A DNA stretch of 63,245 nt from Apilactobacillus apinorum (GCF_001281175.1 NZ_KQ440395.1:1-63245); one strand, 5' to 3'; counted from the stretch's first letter, positions 21,084-30,276 are shown. Notes: generated by a model from the letters alone, not told the origin. A program made the numbers and translations.

Positions 21084-22079
21084 ATGAAGTTATTAATGTA
21101 CAATGCACAATCATATGAACAAGCTAATTTTGATCGATTAGCTGAAGAAAATGGCGTTCAAATCGATATGGTCGATGTACCGTTATCAAAGGACACAGTT
21201 GATTTAGCTAATGGCTATGATGCAATTACTGTCCAACAACATAGTCCGATTCCAGATGAAATTGTATACCAAAAACTATCATCATTTGGGATTAAACAAA
21301 TCTCATTAAGAACCACTGGTTTTGAAATTATTAACTTTGAAGCTGCTAAGGAATCAGATATTAAAATTACCAACGTTCCTGCATACTCACCTCGTTCAGT
21401 TAGTGAATTAGTGTTAGCAGACGTGATGGCATTGCTGCGTCATTTAAAAGAAGTGCATAATCGCCAATTGAAAAACGATTTTTGTTGGGATGGCATTCAA
21501 GCCAAAGAAATTCATAACTTAACTGTTGGAATTATTGGTGCCGGGACCATTGGTAGTGCGGTTGCTAGAATTTTTAGAGCATTAGGTGCAACCGTATTAG
21601 TTGCAGATCCAATTGAACGTACTGACTTATACGATACCGTTGAATATGTGACTTATGATCACCTATTGGCTAATTCTGATGTAGTAACAATGCATACACC
21701 ACTAACAAAAGAGATGGAACATTTTATGAATTACGATCGTTTCAAGAAGATGAAGAACGATGCGATTTTCATTAATGCATCTCGTGGTGGAGTCGTTGAT
21801 ACCGATGCGCTATTATCAGCGTTAAAAGTTGGTGAAATTGGTGCTGCTGGAATTGATGTTTTCGAAGGTGAAGAAACAATCAGCGGAATTAATTTAGGCT
21901 CATCTGGATATGACAATGAAAATCTAGACGAATTAATTCAAATGGACAACGTTTTAGTTACACCACATATTGGTTTTTACACAGATGCGGCAGTTGCTAA
22001 TATGGATAAGTTCGCGACAGAAGATGCGATTAGTATTTATCAAGGTAAGCAACCCAAACATTTAGTAGAATTTGAATAA
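21084..22079 (+). CDS. D-2-hydroxyacid dehydrogenase (D-lactate/D-hydroxyisocaproate type)
   Basis: Reduces 2-oxo acids to D-2-hydroxy acids with NADH. The 331-residue protein has the catalytic-domain start MKLLMYNAQSYE, the Rossmann motif GAGTIGSA near 151, the catalytic Arg in NASRGGVVD near 234, Glu in DVFEGEE near 263 and His in TPHIGFYT near 295. It begins one base after the aminotransferase stop, with its ribosome binding site (GGGGGAAAA) inside that gene, so the two are translationally coupled. D-LDH and D-HicDH cannot be separated by eye; the context favours amino-acid-derived oxo acids. Confidence 0.9.
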   Translation: MKLLMYNAQSYEQANFDRLAEENGVQIDMVDVPLSKDTVDLANGYDAITVQQHSPIPDEIVYQKLSSFGIKQISLRTTGFEIINFEAAKESDIKITNVPAYSPRSVSELVLADVMALLRHLKEVHNRQLKNDFCWDGIQAKEIHNLTVGIIGAGTIGSAVARIFRALGATVLVADPIERTDLYDTVEYVTYDHLLANSDVVTMHTPLTKEMEHFMNYDRFKKMKNDAIFINASRGGVVDTDALLSALKVGEIGAAGIDVFEGEETISGINLGSSGYDNENLDELIQMDNVLVTPHIGFYTDAAVANMDKFATEDAISIYQGKQPKHLVEFE

Positions 22080-22092
22080 AGGGATGAAAGAT

Positions 22093-22269
22093 ATGAATGA
22101 TTATACGTTTATTATTCGGTGCATATTTGCGATAACCATTCCACTTTTAGCGATTGTATACATGTATGATCGCAAGATAAAACCTAATTTTGTATTAATG
22201 ACTGTGATGCTTAGCTTCTCAGCAATTATTTCCGCAACCGTTGTTGCGAATGTATTCATGTTAATGTAA
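22093..22269 (+). CDS. Small two-helix membrane protein of unknown function
   Basis: I do not recognise this 58-residue protein. It has two hydrophobic stretches (about 6-26 and 34-56) separated by the basic turn YDRKIKPN, which predicts a hairpin in the membrane. I start at ATG 22093 because AAAGGGAT lies about 8 bp upstream; an in-frame TTG overlapping the dehydrogenase stop is possible. It is the last gene of the aminotransferase operon before the terminator at 22272. Confidence 0.65.
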   Translation: MNDYTFIIRCIFAITIPLLAIVYMYDRKIKPNFVLMTVMLSFSAIISATVVANVFMLM

Positions 22270-22271
22270 AT

Positions 22272-22301
22272 AAAAAGAGCCCTAATCAGGGCTCTTTTTT
22301 T
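22272..22301 (+). terminator. Intrinsic terminator of the aminotransferase operon
   Basis: AAAGAGCCCT-AATC-AGGGCTCTTT followed by T residues. Confidence 0.9.
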
Positions 22302-22343
22302 GCTAAAATATAATCATTTGTGATATAGTTGCATTTGCAACTA
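22300..22343 (+). promoter_or_regulatory. Promoter and MarR-type operator of the 22356 gene
   Basis: TTGCTA (22300-22305) and GATATA (22322-22327) are spaced by 16 bp. The perfect inverted repeat TAGTTGCA-TT-TGCAACTA (22326-22343) overlaps the -10 and start point and ends next to the ribosome binding site. This is where MarR proteins usually bind to repress their own genes. Confidence 0.6.
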
Positions 22344-22355
22344 AAAGGAGAGATT

Positions 22356-22808
22356 ATGGAAGATATTTTAAGAGAAATCGGAAGTATCGCAAGATCACTA
22401 GATTCGATTAGTAACATTGAATTCAAACAATATGAGTTATCAAAAGGCCAATATTTATACTTAGCTAGAGTATTTGAGAATCCGGGAATTATTTTAAAGG
22501 ATTTGTGTGAATTGATTTGCGTTGATAAAACTACTGGTAGTAGAGCCATTAACAATATGGTGAAAAACGGTTTATTAATCAAGAAGACTGATGGTAGCAA
22601 TAATAAGAATCAGCATTTATATGTAACTAAGAAAGGTGAAGAGCTTTATCCAATAATTAATAATGAAAATAATTATTCTAGTAAAGTAGCCACTATTGGA
22701 CTAAATAGTGATGAAATTAAAGAATTAACTAATTTATTGAATAAAGTTAAAAACAACGTTGTAAAAGATTGGAAAGACGTCAAAAACGGTAAAAAAAGAG
22801 ATTATTAA
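22356..22808 (+). CDS. MarR family transcriptional regulator (first MarR-GNAT pair)
   Basis: A 150-residue winged-helix protein. The recognition helix region reads DLCELICVDKTTGSRAINNMVKNGLL (shown here as VDKTTGSRAINNM) and the wing contains KKTDGSNNKNQHLYVTKKG, split as TDGSNNKNQ and LYVTKKGEE. I start at ATG 22356, which has AAAAGGAGAG upstream; the frame extends into the operator. The stop is 14 bp from the acetyltransferase start, so they form an operon. The palindrome at 22326-22343 suggests self-repression. The ligand is unknown. Confidence 0.88.
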   Translation: MEDILREIGSIARSLDSISNIEFKQYELSKGQYLYLARVFENPGIILKDLCELICVDKTTGSRAINNMVKNGLLIKKTDGSNNKNQHLYVTKKGEELYPIINNENNYSSKVATIGLNSDEIKELTNLLNKVKNNVVKDWKDVKNGKKRDY

Positions 22809-22822
22809 GAGGGAGCTTGATA

Positions 22823-23338
22823 ATGACAATTAGGATGAAGAAGATAACAACAGAAGATGTAGAGACTCTTCAAAAAATTAGTATTAAAACTTTTGATGAC
22901 ACTTTCGGTGAATTCAATAGTAAGTCTGATTTAGAAAAGATGTATGAAACTAATTATAGTAAGGAACAACTTTCTCAAGAGATTAATGATGATAATTCTG
23001 ATTTTGAATTTATTTTCGTAGACAATCAGTTAGCGGGATATTTAAAAATAAACTTTTCTGAAGCGCAATCTGAAAAAATGGGAAATGATTTTGAAGAAGT
23101 CGAAAGGATTTATATTTTAAAAGAGTTTAAAAGACGTGGATTGGGGACACATCTTATGAACTATGCACTGGATGAGGGTCGCAAGAAAAATAAAAAAGAA
23201 ATTTGGTTAGGTGTTTGGGAAAATAACATTAACGCTATCAAATTTTATGAAGAAAAAGGGTTCAAACCATTTTCAGAACATGTCTTTACGGTTGGCTCTG
23301 ATAAACAAAAAGATATTTTAATGAAGAAAAACATATAA
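22823..23338 (+). CDS. GNAT family N-acetyltransferase
   Basis: A 171-residue acetyl-CoA-dependent acetyltransferase. The acetyl-CoA-binding motif RRGLGTHLM lies near residue 105, preceded by VERIYILKEFK, and the C-terminal motif NINAIKFYEEKGFKP near 140 is the family's motif B. GAGGGAG (22809-22815) decides for the ATG 22823. It is cotranscribed with an upstream MarR gene. The sequence resembles PaiA/spermidine-type or ribosomal-protein-type GNATs, but the substrate is open. Confidence 0.87.
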   Translation: MTIRMKKITTEDVETLQKISIKTFDDTFGEFNSKSDLEKMYETNYSKEQLSQEINDDNSDFEFIFVDNQLAGYLKINFSEAQSEKMGNDFEEVERIYILKEFKRRGLGTHLMNYALDEGRKKNKKEIWLGVWENNINAIKFYEEKGFKPFSEHVFTVGSDKQKDILMKKNI

Positions 23339-23366
23339 AAAAAGCCCTATTTAGGGCTCTTTTTAT
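23338..23366. terminator. Bidirectional terminator between GNAT and aspartase genes
   Basis: AAAAAGCCCT-ATTT-AGGGCTCTTTTT, with A tract and T tract on opposite sides, serves both converging genes. Confidence 0.88.
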
Positions 23367-23370
23367 ATGC

Positions 23371-24738
23371 TTATTCATTTCCATTAACTAAGTATTCAGG
23401 AGAAAATAGTTGTTTTACTTTGTCTGCGGATAAAATGTTGTTTTGAATCAATAAATGCGGCACTGTATCATGTTCCTTTGTCGCACGTTTAATTAATTCG
23501 GTCGTTTTGTTGTAACCTAAGATTGGTGATAATACCGTTGCGGTAACAGCTGATTTGCGAACGTCATCTAGACATTGATCAACGTTAACATCGATTCCCA
23601 CTAAACAATTATCGACTAATGTGGTAATTGCGTTGGCTAAATGAATTTCAGCGGTTAAAATGCTCTTAAACATAATTGGTTCAAATGCATTTAGCTCTAA
23701 TTGACCAGCTTCTGATGCCGCAGTTACGGTTGCGTCAAAACCAATCACTTCAAATGCCACTTGGTTAACAACTTCGGGGATGACCGGGTTAACTTTGTTA
23801 GGCATGATTGATGAACCTGCTTGGCGTTTAGGAAGTAATAATTCGTTCAAACCAGATTGAGGACCGCTACCTAATAGACGTAAATCGTTACTAAACTTGG
23901 ATAAGTCGACTGCTAAAGTTTTTAAACTGGAGGAGAATGCGACGAAGTGATCCGTGTTTTGGATCGCATCGATCAAGTCTGTATCTTGTTTTAATCCCAT
24001 GTTGGTGATTTTATTAATTTCGTCGACGATATGTTCACGATAATATTTAGTCGTATTAGTACCGGTTCCAATCGCAGTTCCACCCATGCTGATGCTCTTT
24101 AGTTCTTCGCTAGCTTGATTAATTCGTTTTAAATCACGACGGAAGAGTGAAGCATATGCATGGAAAGATTTACCGAATGTAGTAGGAACGGCATCTTGGA
24201 GTTGCGTTCGACCTAATTTAATGGTGAATTTAAATTGTTTAGCTAAGCCATCTAAGGTTTCGATTAGGCGGTTAATTTCACCGGTTAGCTTTGGTAAACG
24301 TTTTAACATGGCCATTTTACCCGCGGTGGGGTAAGTGTCATTAGTCGATTGTGCTTGGTTAACGTCGTCATTAGGATGAATCTTAATTTCTGGATGCAAT
24401 CTCATAGCGACGTTAGCGATAACCTCATTCACGTTCATATTAGTGGAAGTTCCAGCTCCACCTTGGATGGCAGGAGTGATAAAACTCTCTAAATGATGGT
24501 GTTCAAGTAAGTAATCACAAGCTTCTACAATAATGTTATGTTTTATTACATCAATTGCATTTGCATCGTAATTAGCGGTGACAGATGCTTTTTTCAGTTG
24601 AATATAACTTTCAATCACAAGTGGGTCAACTTTCTCTTTGGTAATAGGGAAATTAGTTGCGGCTCTAAGGGAATGGATGCCATATAAAGCATCATCTTCC
24701 ACTTCTAGTTTACCAACGCAATCTTCTTCTAAACGCAT
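23371..24738 (-). CDS. aspA: Aspartate ammonia-lyase (aspartase)
   Basis: Converts L-aspartate to fumarate and ammonia. The 455-residue protein has the aspartase/fumarase signature GSSIMPNKVNPV near 310, GGAGTSTNMNVNE near 95 and the aspartase-type N-terminal GIHSLRAATNFPI rather than the fumarase form. I start at the second ATG of the frame (24738), because AGGAG is directly adjacent to the first ATG but about 9 bp from the second. It is divergent from an antiporter gene across a 420-bp spacer rich in palindromes. Confidence 0.93.
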   Translation of the reverse strand: MRLEEDCVGKLEVEDDALYGIHSLRAATNFPITKEKVDPLVIESYIQLKKASVTANYDANAIDVIKHNIIVEACDYLLEHHHLESFITPAIQGGAGTSTNMNVNEVIANVAMRLHPEIKIHPNDDVNQAQSTNDTYPTAGKMAMLKRLPKLTGEINRLIETLDGLAKQFKFTIKLGRTQLQDAVPTTFGKSFHAYASLFRRDLKRINQASEELKSISMGGTAIGTGTNTTKYYREHIVDEINKITNMGLKQDTDLIDAIQNTDHFVAFSSSLKTLAVDLSKFSNDLRLLGSGPQSGLNELLLPKRQAGSSIMPNKVNPVIPEVVNQVAFEVIGFDATVTAASEAGQLELNAFEPIMFKSILTAEIHLANAITTLVDNCLVGIDVNVDQCLDDVRKSAVTATVLSPILGYNKTTELIKRATKEHDTVPHLLIQNNILSADKVKQLFSPEYLVNGNE

Positions 24739-24747
24739 GCAAAACAT

Positions 24748-25153
24748 CTCCTAAATATTTATATGTTATAAAATATAACATTAAGTATAAACCAAATAGG
24801 ATGATAGTCAATTAAAATTATCAAGAATGTTTCATATGAAACGAAATTAGCTAATCTATAACGTTTTTTCTTATGTTTTTCACAATAGCTTCACAAGACA
24901 AAATAAAAAGTACCTATTAATAGAGATGATCATTTAAAAATAGACATAATGACTAATTTTTATTGAAACTAAACAATCAATGAATGATATTCATGCATTA
25001 AGTCTACATAGGATAGATTCAACAATATTAGGATGCTTTTAAATTTATACAAATTGTATAAATTTAAATCGTTGACTACTGCTACTAAAAGGAATAAGTT
25101 ATATATAATGATAAATCGACTAAAGAAGTAACTGTTGGTTTAAAGAAAGAAGG
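24748..25153. promoter_or_regulatory. Palindrome-rich spacer between aspA and the antiporter gene
   Basis: There is no gene here. GTTTCATATGAAAC (24829-24842) is a perfect 14-bp palindrome resembling a degenerate parS. ATGAAT-GAT-ATTCAT lies at 24980-24994. The inverted repeat TTTAAATTTATAC-AAATT-GTATAAATTTAAA occupies 25038-25068, shown as arms of 13 bp, immediately before TTGACT (25072-25077), which is 17 bp from TAAGTT (25095-25100). The last palindrome looks like an operator for the antiporter promoter. Confidence 0.55.
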
Positions 25154-25159
25154 ATGTTC

Positions 25160-26311
25160 TTGAATTACTTAATCGCATTATTACTTATGATTTCATTTGC
25201 TAAGTTTTTCGGATGGGTTGCTGAAAAAGCGAAGTGTCCATCAGTTGTTGGTGAAATTATTGGAGGAGTTATCTTAGGACCATCTTTCCTTCATTTAATT
25301 AGACCAAACGATATGGTAACTATCTTGGCGCAAGTTGGGGTGGTTGCTTTAATGTTTATTGCCGGTTTAACCTGTGATGTTGACAGACTAAAGAAATACT
25401 TCACTCCGGGAATTATGGTTGCTTTATTGGGGGTTATTTTCCCGGTTGCGTCCATCTATGCCATATGTCGTTACCTTCAAATCTCAATTATCGAAAGTGC
25501 CTTTATTGGGATTGTCTTCGCTGCTACATCGGTATCAATTTCAGTTGCTGTCTTAGATGAAATGAAAGAACTCAAGTCTTCAGCTGGAGTGACGATTTTA
25601 GCGGCTGCTGTCGCTGATGACATTATCTCAATTGTTTTATTAAGTGTTGCAGTTCCAGTGTTGGGAATTGGTAACGGACACGGTAGATCTGATGCAATAT
25701 TCTTGGTGTTATTACAAATCGTTTATTTCCTATTTGTATGGTTATGCTACAGAATTATCATGATTATGAGATCAACTTTAGAACCACTACATATTAATCC
25801 CGGTTTGTTAGGATTGCTATTTTGTTTACTACTTTCAGGAACTGCTGAAATGGTTAAACTAAGTGGTGTTACGGGAGCGTTCTTTGCTGGTTTGATTATT
25901 AGTCAAACTCGAATAAATAAAAAATTGTCAGTTAACATGAAAGCATTAGGTGGCTTAGCGATTATTCCAATCTTCTTTGTAAGTATCGGAATCAGTATGA
26001 ACATATCAAGCATCTTCGCCAACATTAATTTGTTTATTGTTTTAACAATATTGGCAATTGCTACAAAGTTCATCGGTGCTTTTATTGGCGCCAAAGTTAG
26101 TCGTTTTGATGTCAAAAATGCTGCTGAAATTGGTGCTGGAATGATTAGTAGAGGTGAAGTTGGAGTAGTTATCGCTGAAGCGGGACTAAAGAGTCACTTT
26201 ATTTCTAATGCTCATTACTCAACCTTAATTGCGGTAATTGTGGTAACCACAATTTTAGCGCCGATTATTTTAAAACCAATCGTATTATGGAAACAAAAAT
26301 CTGAAGAATAA
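25160..26311 (+). CDS. CPA2-type cation/proton antiporter (first paralogue)
   Basis: A 383-residue membrane protein with about 12-13 predicted helices of the NapA/KefB-like Na+(K+)/H+ antiporter family. Typical segments are PSVVGEIIGGVILGPS near 27, AVADDIISIVLLS near 153 (two adjacent Asp in the ion-binding helix) and GMISRGEVGVVIAE near 332. I choose TTG 25160, because AAGGA fits it and its paralogue at 33171 starts at the equivalent residue. There is no C-terminal TrkA domain. It probably serves pH or sodium homeostasis. Confidence 0.9.
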   Translation: MNYLIALLLMISFAKFFGWVAEKAKCPSVVGEIIGGVILGPSFLHLIRPNDMVTILAQVGVVALMFIAGLTCDVDRLKKYFTPGIMVALLGVIFPVASIYAICRYLQISIIESAFIGIVFAATSVSISVAVLDEMKELKSSAGVTILAAAVADDIISIVLLSVAVPVLGIGNGHGRSDAIFLVLLQIVYFLFVWLCYRIIMIMRSTLEPLHINPGLLGLLFCLLLSGTAEMVKLSGVTGAFFAGLIISQTRINKKLSVNMKALGGLAIIPIFFVSIGISMNISSIFANINLFIVLTILAIATKFIGAFIGAKVSRFDVKNAAEIGAGMISRGEVGVVIAEAGLKSHFISNAHYSTLIAVIVVTTILAPIILKPIVLWKQKSEE

Positions 26312-26348
26312 AAAATAGCCGTCATCTTAATGATGATGGCTATTTTAT
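26309..26348. terminator. Bidirectional terminator
   Basis: AAAATAGCC / GGCTATTTT with inner TCATC / GATGA. It closes the antiporter gene (+) and the metallophosphoesterase gene (-). Confidence 0.85.
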
Positions 26349-27896
26349 TATCTTTAAGTTCTGAGGTTGTTCTACGATGATATTTTGGTGGTTACGTAAG
26401 TAATCAATGATGATTTTAGGCATGTCATCTTCGAATGTAGCGATAATTTTTTCTCTTGAATACATGTTATAATCACCAGCACCGACTGAGCGATATTGAT
26501 TCAAACATACTTTTAACTTTTGACTATCTGAAACGGGTTTTCCTTGATAGTCCATTCTAACTACTCGTTTACCAACTGGCTTTGTTAAATCAAACGTATA
26601 GTCAATTCCAGAATAGTAATCGTAGTTAAAGTATTGCACTTTGGGTTCGCTAAATTCTTTTGAGACAACGATTTGATTATCTGTAATCGTAAAGAAACTA
26701 GCGCATCTTTCTAGTGCTGCTTTCAAATCACCACCAGACACTTCTTCCACCGCTAAGGTATTGGGAAAAATATAACTGGTTAGAACGTCTCTGACCGAGA
26801 CTGAATCGTTAAATCCTGGGATGTCGTCGTTAAACAACGTGGTTGCAGCAATATCAACCTTTGCGTAATCCATCTGAATCCGGTTAATTAAGTTTAAAAA
26901 ACCATTTCCAGATAGTCTAGCTTCCATTGGATTATGAACTAATCCATCACCGTTAATTTTAGCGATAGGTTGATCTAACCATGCATTGACCTCTTCTTGA
27001 ACTGATTCAACCATTTCTTGTAACTGGTTATTGATTGGATATTTTTCGCAGGCTAATAATTCCGCTGTTGCGTTGGTAATCTGTTTATTTGCGTCTAATT
27101 CTAACGTTATTTCTCCGACATCTTTACCTCGATAACCAGGCTGAGTGGTTGGGATGCCATTTACCTTATCGGCAATTTCGCGATGTTGATGACCAGTAAC
27201 TAGTGCATCAATTCCAGGGACTTCTTGTAATAGTTGATATCCTTCGTTTTCACCGGTGCGATTTTCTAGTAGCTCCCCGTTTTTTAAATCGCTGTCGAAA
27301 CCACCATGGTAAGCAACGATAACAACGTCCGCTAGTTTTTTTAGCATAGGAACGTATTGTTTAGCGACCTCTAATGCAGAGTTAAACTGTAAGTCCCCTA
27401 AATTGCGTGAATCTTCCCAGTGGGGAACGAATTGGGTCGTTAAACCTAATATCGCAATCTTAATCCCTTTGCGGTTAATAATTGTGTAAGGACCGTCTGA
27501 GATTTTACTGATATCATCGCCAGCAATATTAGCTGCTAGAATTGGAAAAACTCGGGATTTCCATGAATCAGCAATATAATCGAGGCCATAGTTAAATTCA
27601 TGATTGCCTAAAACAGCTGCATCAGGGTGTAATGCATTGGCTAACTGACTAAATAAAGCGTTTAAATGTTTTTCTTGATTAGTGCGATAAATAAAATCCG
27701 TTAAAGGAGATCCTTGAATGAAATCACCATTTTCAATATAAAGCACGATTTCATCATCATCAGCTTCACTGCGGACCTTTTCAATCCCACTGGCAGCTTT
27801 TAAATAGCCGAAACCAGTGTTTTGCGCACTGGTTTTAAAATCAGTCGGTAACAAATAACCATGCACATCACTAGTGGATAATACTCTAATTTTCAT
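26340..27896 (-). CDS. Metallophosphoesterase / 5'-nucleotidase family protein, last gene of the phn operon
   Basis: A 518-residue two-domain enzyme. The N-terminal calcineurin-like domain has the metal motifs STSDVHGYL near 8, ENGDFIQGSP near 55, GNHEFNYG near 97, AYHGG near 195 and TGHQHRE near 235. The C-terminal domain is of the 5'-nucleotidase type (from about 330). Relatives hydrolyse nucleotides or 2',3'-cyclic nucleotides. There is no signal peptide, so it should act in the cytoplasm. Its ATG overlaps the upstream permease stop (TAATG), which indicates coupling. It probably releases phosphate from whatever the transporter imports. Confidence 0.9.
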   Translation of the reverse strand: MKIRVLSTSDVHGYLLPTDFKTSAQNTGFGYLKAASGIEKVRSEADDDEIVLYIENGDFIQGSPLTDFIYRTNQEKHLNALFSQLANALHPDAAVLGNHEFNYGLDYIADSWKSRVFPILAANIAGDDISKISDGPYTIINRKGIKIAILGLTTQFVPHWEDSRNLGDLQFNSALEVAKQYVPMLKKLADVVIVAYHGGFDSDLKNGELLENRTGENEGYQLLQEVPGIDALVTGHQHREIADKVNGIPTTQPGYRGKDVGEITLELDANKQITNATAELLACEKYPINNQLQEMVESVQEEVNAWLDQPIAKINGDGLVHNPMEARLSGNGFLNLINRIQMDYAKVDIAATTLFNDDIPGFNDSVSVRDVLTSYIFPNTLAVEEVSGGDLKAALERCASFFTITDNQIVVSKEFSEPKVQYFNYDYYSGIDYTFDLTKPVGKRVVRMDYQGKPVSDSQKLKVCLNQYRSVGAGDYNMYSREKIIATFEDDMPKIIIDYLRNHQNIIVEQPQNLKIIK

Positions 27897-28699
27897 TATG
27901 AAAGCTTCTTTCTAAGGGTTCCTGAAATGAAATCGATTAAAGTTACCATGACGATGATTCCGACTAGAATAATACCGACTTTAGACCAATCTCTGGTTTG
28001 AATTGCGAATAGTAATGGTGTACCAATCCCACCGGCACCCACCATACCTAGAATGGATGCAGAACGCACCGCAATTTCGAATTGGTAAAGGGTGTATGAG
28101 ATTAATGATGGAATAATGTTAGGGATTGTTGCCAAGAATAAAACATCTAATTTGTTACCGCCAGCTGATTGCAAAGCTTCGTTGGCTCCAGTATCCATAG
28201 TTTCAATCGATTCACTAAATAGTTTACCTAATTGACCGATTGAATGAATTCCTAAAGCTAATACCCCGGCGAATGAACCAGGACCAACTGCTTTGATAAA
28301 CATGATGGCCAATACAATTTCTGGAAAGGCACGTACGAATACTAAAACGATTTTTCCAGAAGTAGAACGCCAGTGAATCTTATGCTTTCGATCCGTTCTA
28401 GCAGCCCAAAAGGCAAAAGGTAAGCTAAGAATGGATGAAATAAAAATTCCTAAGAAGGCAATTGCTAATGTTTGAAGGATTTGAGTGAATAAATCTTCAC
28501 CACTACCATCATAAAAGTAATTCCATTGAGGATGGAAAAGTCCATGGATAATTGATTTCGTTACTGAACCAGCTGAAGCTTGTAATCCACTGAAAGACAG
28601 GCTAGTAATTGACCAGTAGTAGATGAAACCGATGATGACAATCCAGAAAATAAATGAATATCTAGAAAGCCAACTTTTTTTAATTTCTTGTTGTGCCAT
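27896..28699 (-). CDS. phnE: Phosphonate-type ABC transporter permease (second PhnE)
   Basis: A 267-residue inner-membrane permease with about six helices and the ABC permease EAA-like loop ETMDTGANEALQSAGGNKLD near 170, shown as NEALQSAGGNKLD. It pairs with the preceding permease as a heterodimer. It is one base from the upstream permease stop and overlaps the downstream phosphoesterase. Similarity to PhnE suggests phosphonate, phosphite or phosphate-ester import; specificity lies in PhnD. Confidence 0.9.
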   Translation of the reverse strand: MAQQEIKKSWLSRYSFIFWIVIIGFIYYWSITSLSFSGLQASAGSVTKSIIHGLFHPQWNYFYDGSGEDLFTQILQTLAIAFLGIFISSILSLPFAFWAARTDRKHKIHWRSTSGKIVLVFVRAFPEIVLAIMFIKAVGPGSFAGVLALGIHSIGQLGKLFSESIETMDTGANEALQSAGGNKLDVLFLATIPNIIPSLISYTLYQFEIAVRSASILGMVGAGGIGTPLLFAIQTRDWSKVGIILVGIIVMVTLIDFISGTLRKKLS

Positions 28700-28700
28700 A

Positions 28701-29492
28701 TTATCTTAACCTTTCTTGGAATGCGTTACTGATTCCATCGATTATGATTACTGCTATGAAAATCGTAATGATAATCACTGAAGTTTGATTATACATAAAT
28801 GATGAAAGTGATCTTTGTAGGTAGACCCCAATCCCACCGGCACCTAGGTAACCTAGGACGGTTGATGCTCGAACGTTAATTTCGAATGCATATAAGAAGT
28901 AACCAACGAAGTTTTTAAAAACTTGTGGTAAAACGGCTGCGCCGATAATTTGCATCTTAGTAGCACCGGTTGAACGAAGTGCTTCGATGGGTCTTTCATC
29001 AATTGATTCGATTGATTCGTAGAATAGCTTAGAAACCATTCCAAAAGAAAAGATTGCTAGTGTGTACACACCTGAAGTAGGGCCAATTCCCACAACAGCA
29101 ACGAATAATGCTGCTAATAAAAGATCGGGAATGGTTCTGATTAAGTTCAAGAAGAATCTAACAACTCCGCGGATGTATGGGTTCTTCACTGTGTTTCTAG
29201 CAGCTAGGACAGAGAAAGGAATCGCAAAAATAGTTCCAATGGTTGTACCTAGAATTGCCATTTGAATTGTTTCTAGAAGTGGACCGGTGATGATATTGAA
29301 GTATGACCAGTCTGGGTTAGACATTTTAACAATTAAATCAGCAAATTGATTCAAGTTAGTAAACAATTCAGTCCAATCTACGCCAGTAATGATGGTAGAA
29401 AGGAATAATAAAATTATGATTAGAACTAACCAAAAAATACTAACTAGGTGATACTTTTTGGTTAATGGTTGTTTTGGGATATCTGTATTCAT
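28701..29492 (-). CDS. phnE: Phosphonate-type ABC transporter permease (first PhnE)
   Basis: A 263-residue permease with about six membrane helices and the loop RPIEALRSTGATKMQ near 180 that contacts the ATPase. It is paralogous to the next gene; two PhnE subunits are common in Gram-positive phn clusters. I use ATG 29492 (MNTDIPK); a GTG at 29501 that overlaps the ATPase stop as GTGA is also possible. The gene lies in the phnD-phnC-phnE-phnE operon. Confidence 0.88.
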   Translation of the reverse strand: MNTDIPKQPLTKKYHLVSIFWLVLIIILLFLSTIITGVDWTELFTNLNQFADLIVKMSNPDWSYFNIITGPLLETIQMAILGTTIGTIFAIPFSVLAARNTVKNPYIRGVVRFFLNLIRTIPDLLLAALFVAVVGIGPTSGVYTLAIFSFGMVSKLFYESIESIDERPIEALRSTGATKMQIIGAAVLPQVFKNFVGYFLYAFEINVRASTVLGYLGAGGIGVYLQRSLSSFMYNQTSVIIITIFIAVIIIDGISNAFQERLR

Positions 29493-29497
29493 ATTTA

Positions 29498-30250
29498 TCA
29501 CTTCGCTTTGTTTGCGTAAATTTCCGCAAAGTCTTCCTTTTTAACGTTTTCAATTGGTTGATCGTAAACAATTTCACCGGCGCGGATACCGATAATACGA
29601 CTAGCGTAAGTTCTAGCGATACGAACTGAGTGAAGGTTAACTACAACAGTCATTCCTAGCTCTTCGTTTAGTCGTTTTAAGTCATCCATAACGGCGCTAG
29701 AAGTTACTGGGTCAAGGGATGCGATTGGTTCATCCGCTAAGATGATGTTTGGATCTTGCATTAATGTACGGGCAATCGCAACACGTTGTTGTTGACCACC
29801 AGATAGGTCATCAACCTTAGCGTATAGTTTTTCAATCATGTTAACGCTACGTAATGCTTCAACCGCTTTTTGTTTGTCTGCTTTACTAAATAGTCCCAAA
29901 ACACTCTTCCAAGTAGGGTAGTAACCAACGCGACCATTTAAAACGTTTCTTTGAACGGTTGATTGTTTGACTAGATTAAAACTTTGGAAAATCATACCAA
30001 TGTTTCTACGAAGCTTACGTAATGACTTATCACGGTAGTGAACGATGGATTCGCCATTTACCAAAATGTCACCAGATGTTATGTCGTGCATTTTGTTGAT
30101 AGTTCTTAATAGGGTACTTTTTCCGGCTCCTGATAAACCGACGATGGCGACGAATTCGCCTTTTTTAATATCTAAGTTAATGTTCTTTAGACCCACGTTT
30201 CCGTTAGGGTAGACCTTTTTAACGTCTTTAAAAGAAATGATTGATTCCAT
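29498..30250 (-). CDS. phnC: Phosphonate-type ABC transporter ATP-binding protein
   Basis: A 250-residue ABC ATPase that powers the permease pair. It shows Walker [10 protein letters not shown] near 38, the signature LSGGQQQR near 149 and Walker [13 protein letters not shown] near 170, followed by the His switch [15 protein letters not shown] precedes the ATG. The gene overlaps the next one by a few bases. Confidence 0.95.
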   Translation of the reverse strand: MESIISFKDVKKVYPNGNVGLKNINLDIKKGEFVAIVGLSGAGKSTLLRTINKMHDITSGDILVNGESIVHYRDKSLRKLRRNIGMIFQSFNLVKQSTVQRNVLNGRVGYYPTWKSVLGLFSKADKQKAVEALRSVNMIEKLYAKVDDLSGGQQQRVAIARTLMQDPNIILADEPIASLDPVTSSAVMDDLKRLNEELGMTVVVNLHSVRIARTYASRIIGIRAGEIVYDQPIENVKKEDFAEIYANKAK

Positions 30251-30276
30251 AGGGATGAGTTTCTCCTTTTCAAAAC

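Noticed and set aside
23371-24738. Class II fumarase instead of aspartase
   Set aside because: The N-terminal GIHSLRAATNFPI and whole-length similarity follow the aspartase branch, although the SSIMP signature is shared by the superfamily.
24829-24842. Terminator for a minus-strand transcript
   Set aside because: Palindrome without loop or T tract; it fits a protein-binding site better.
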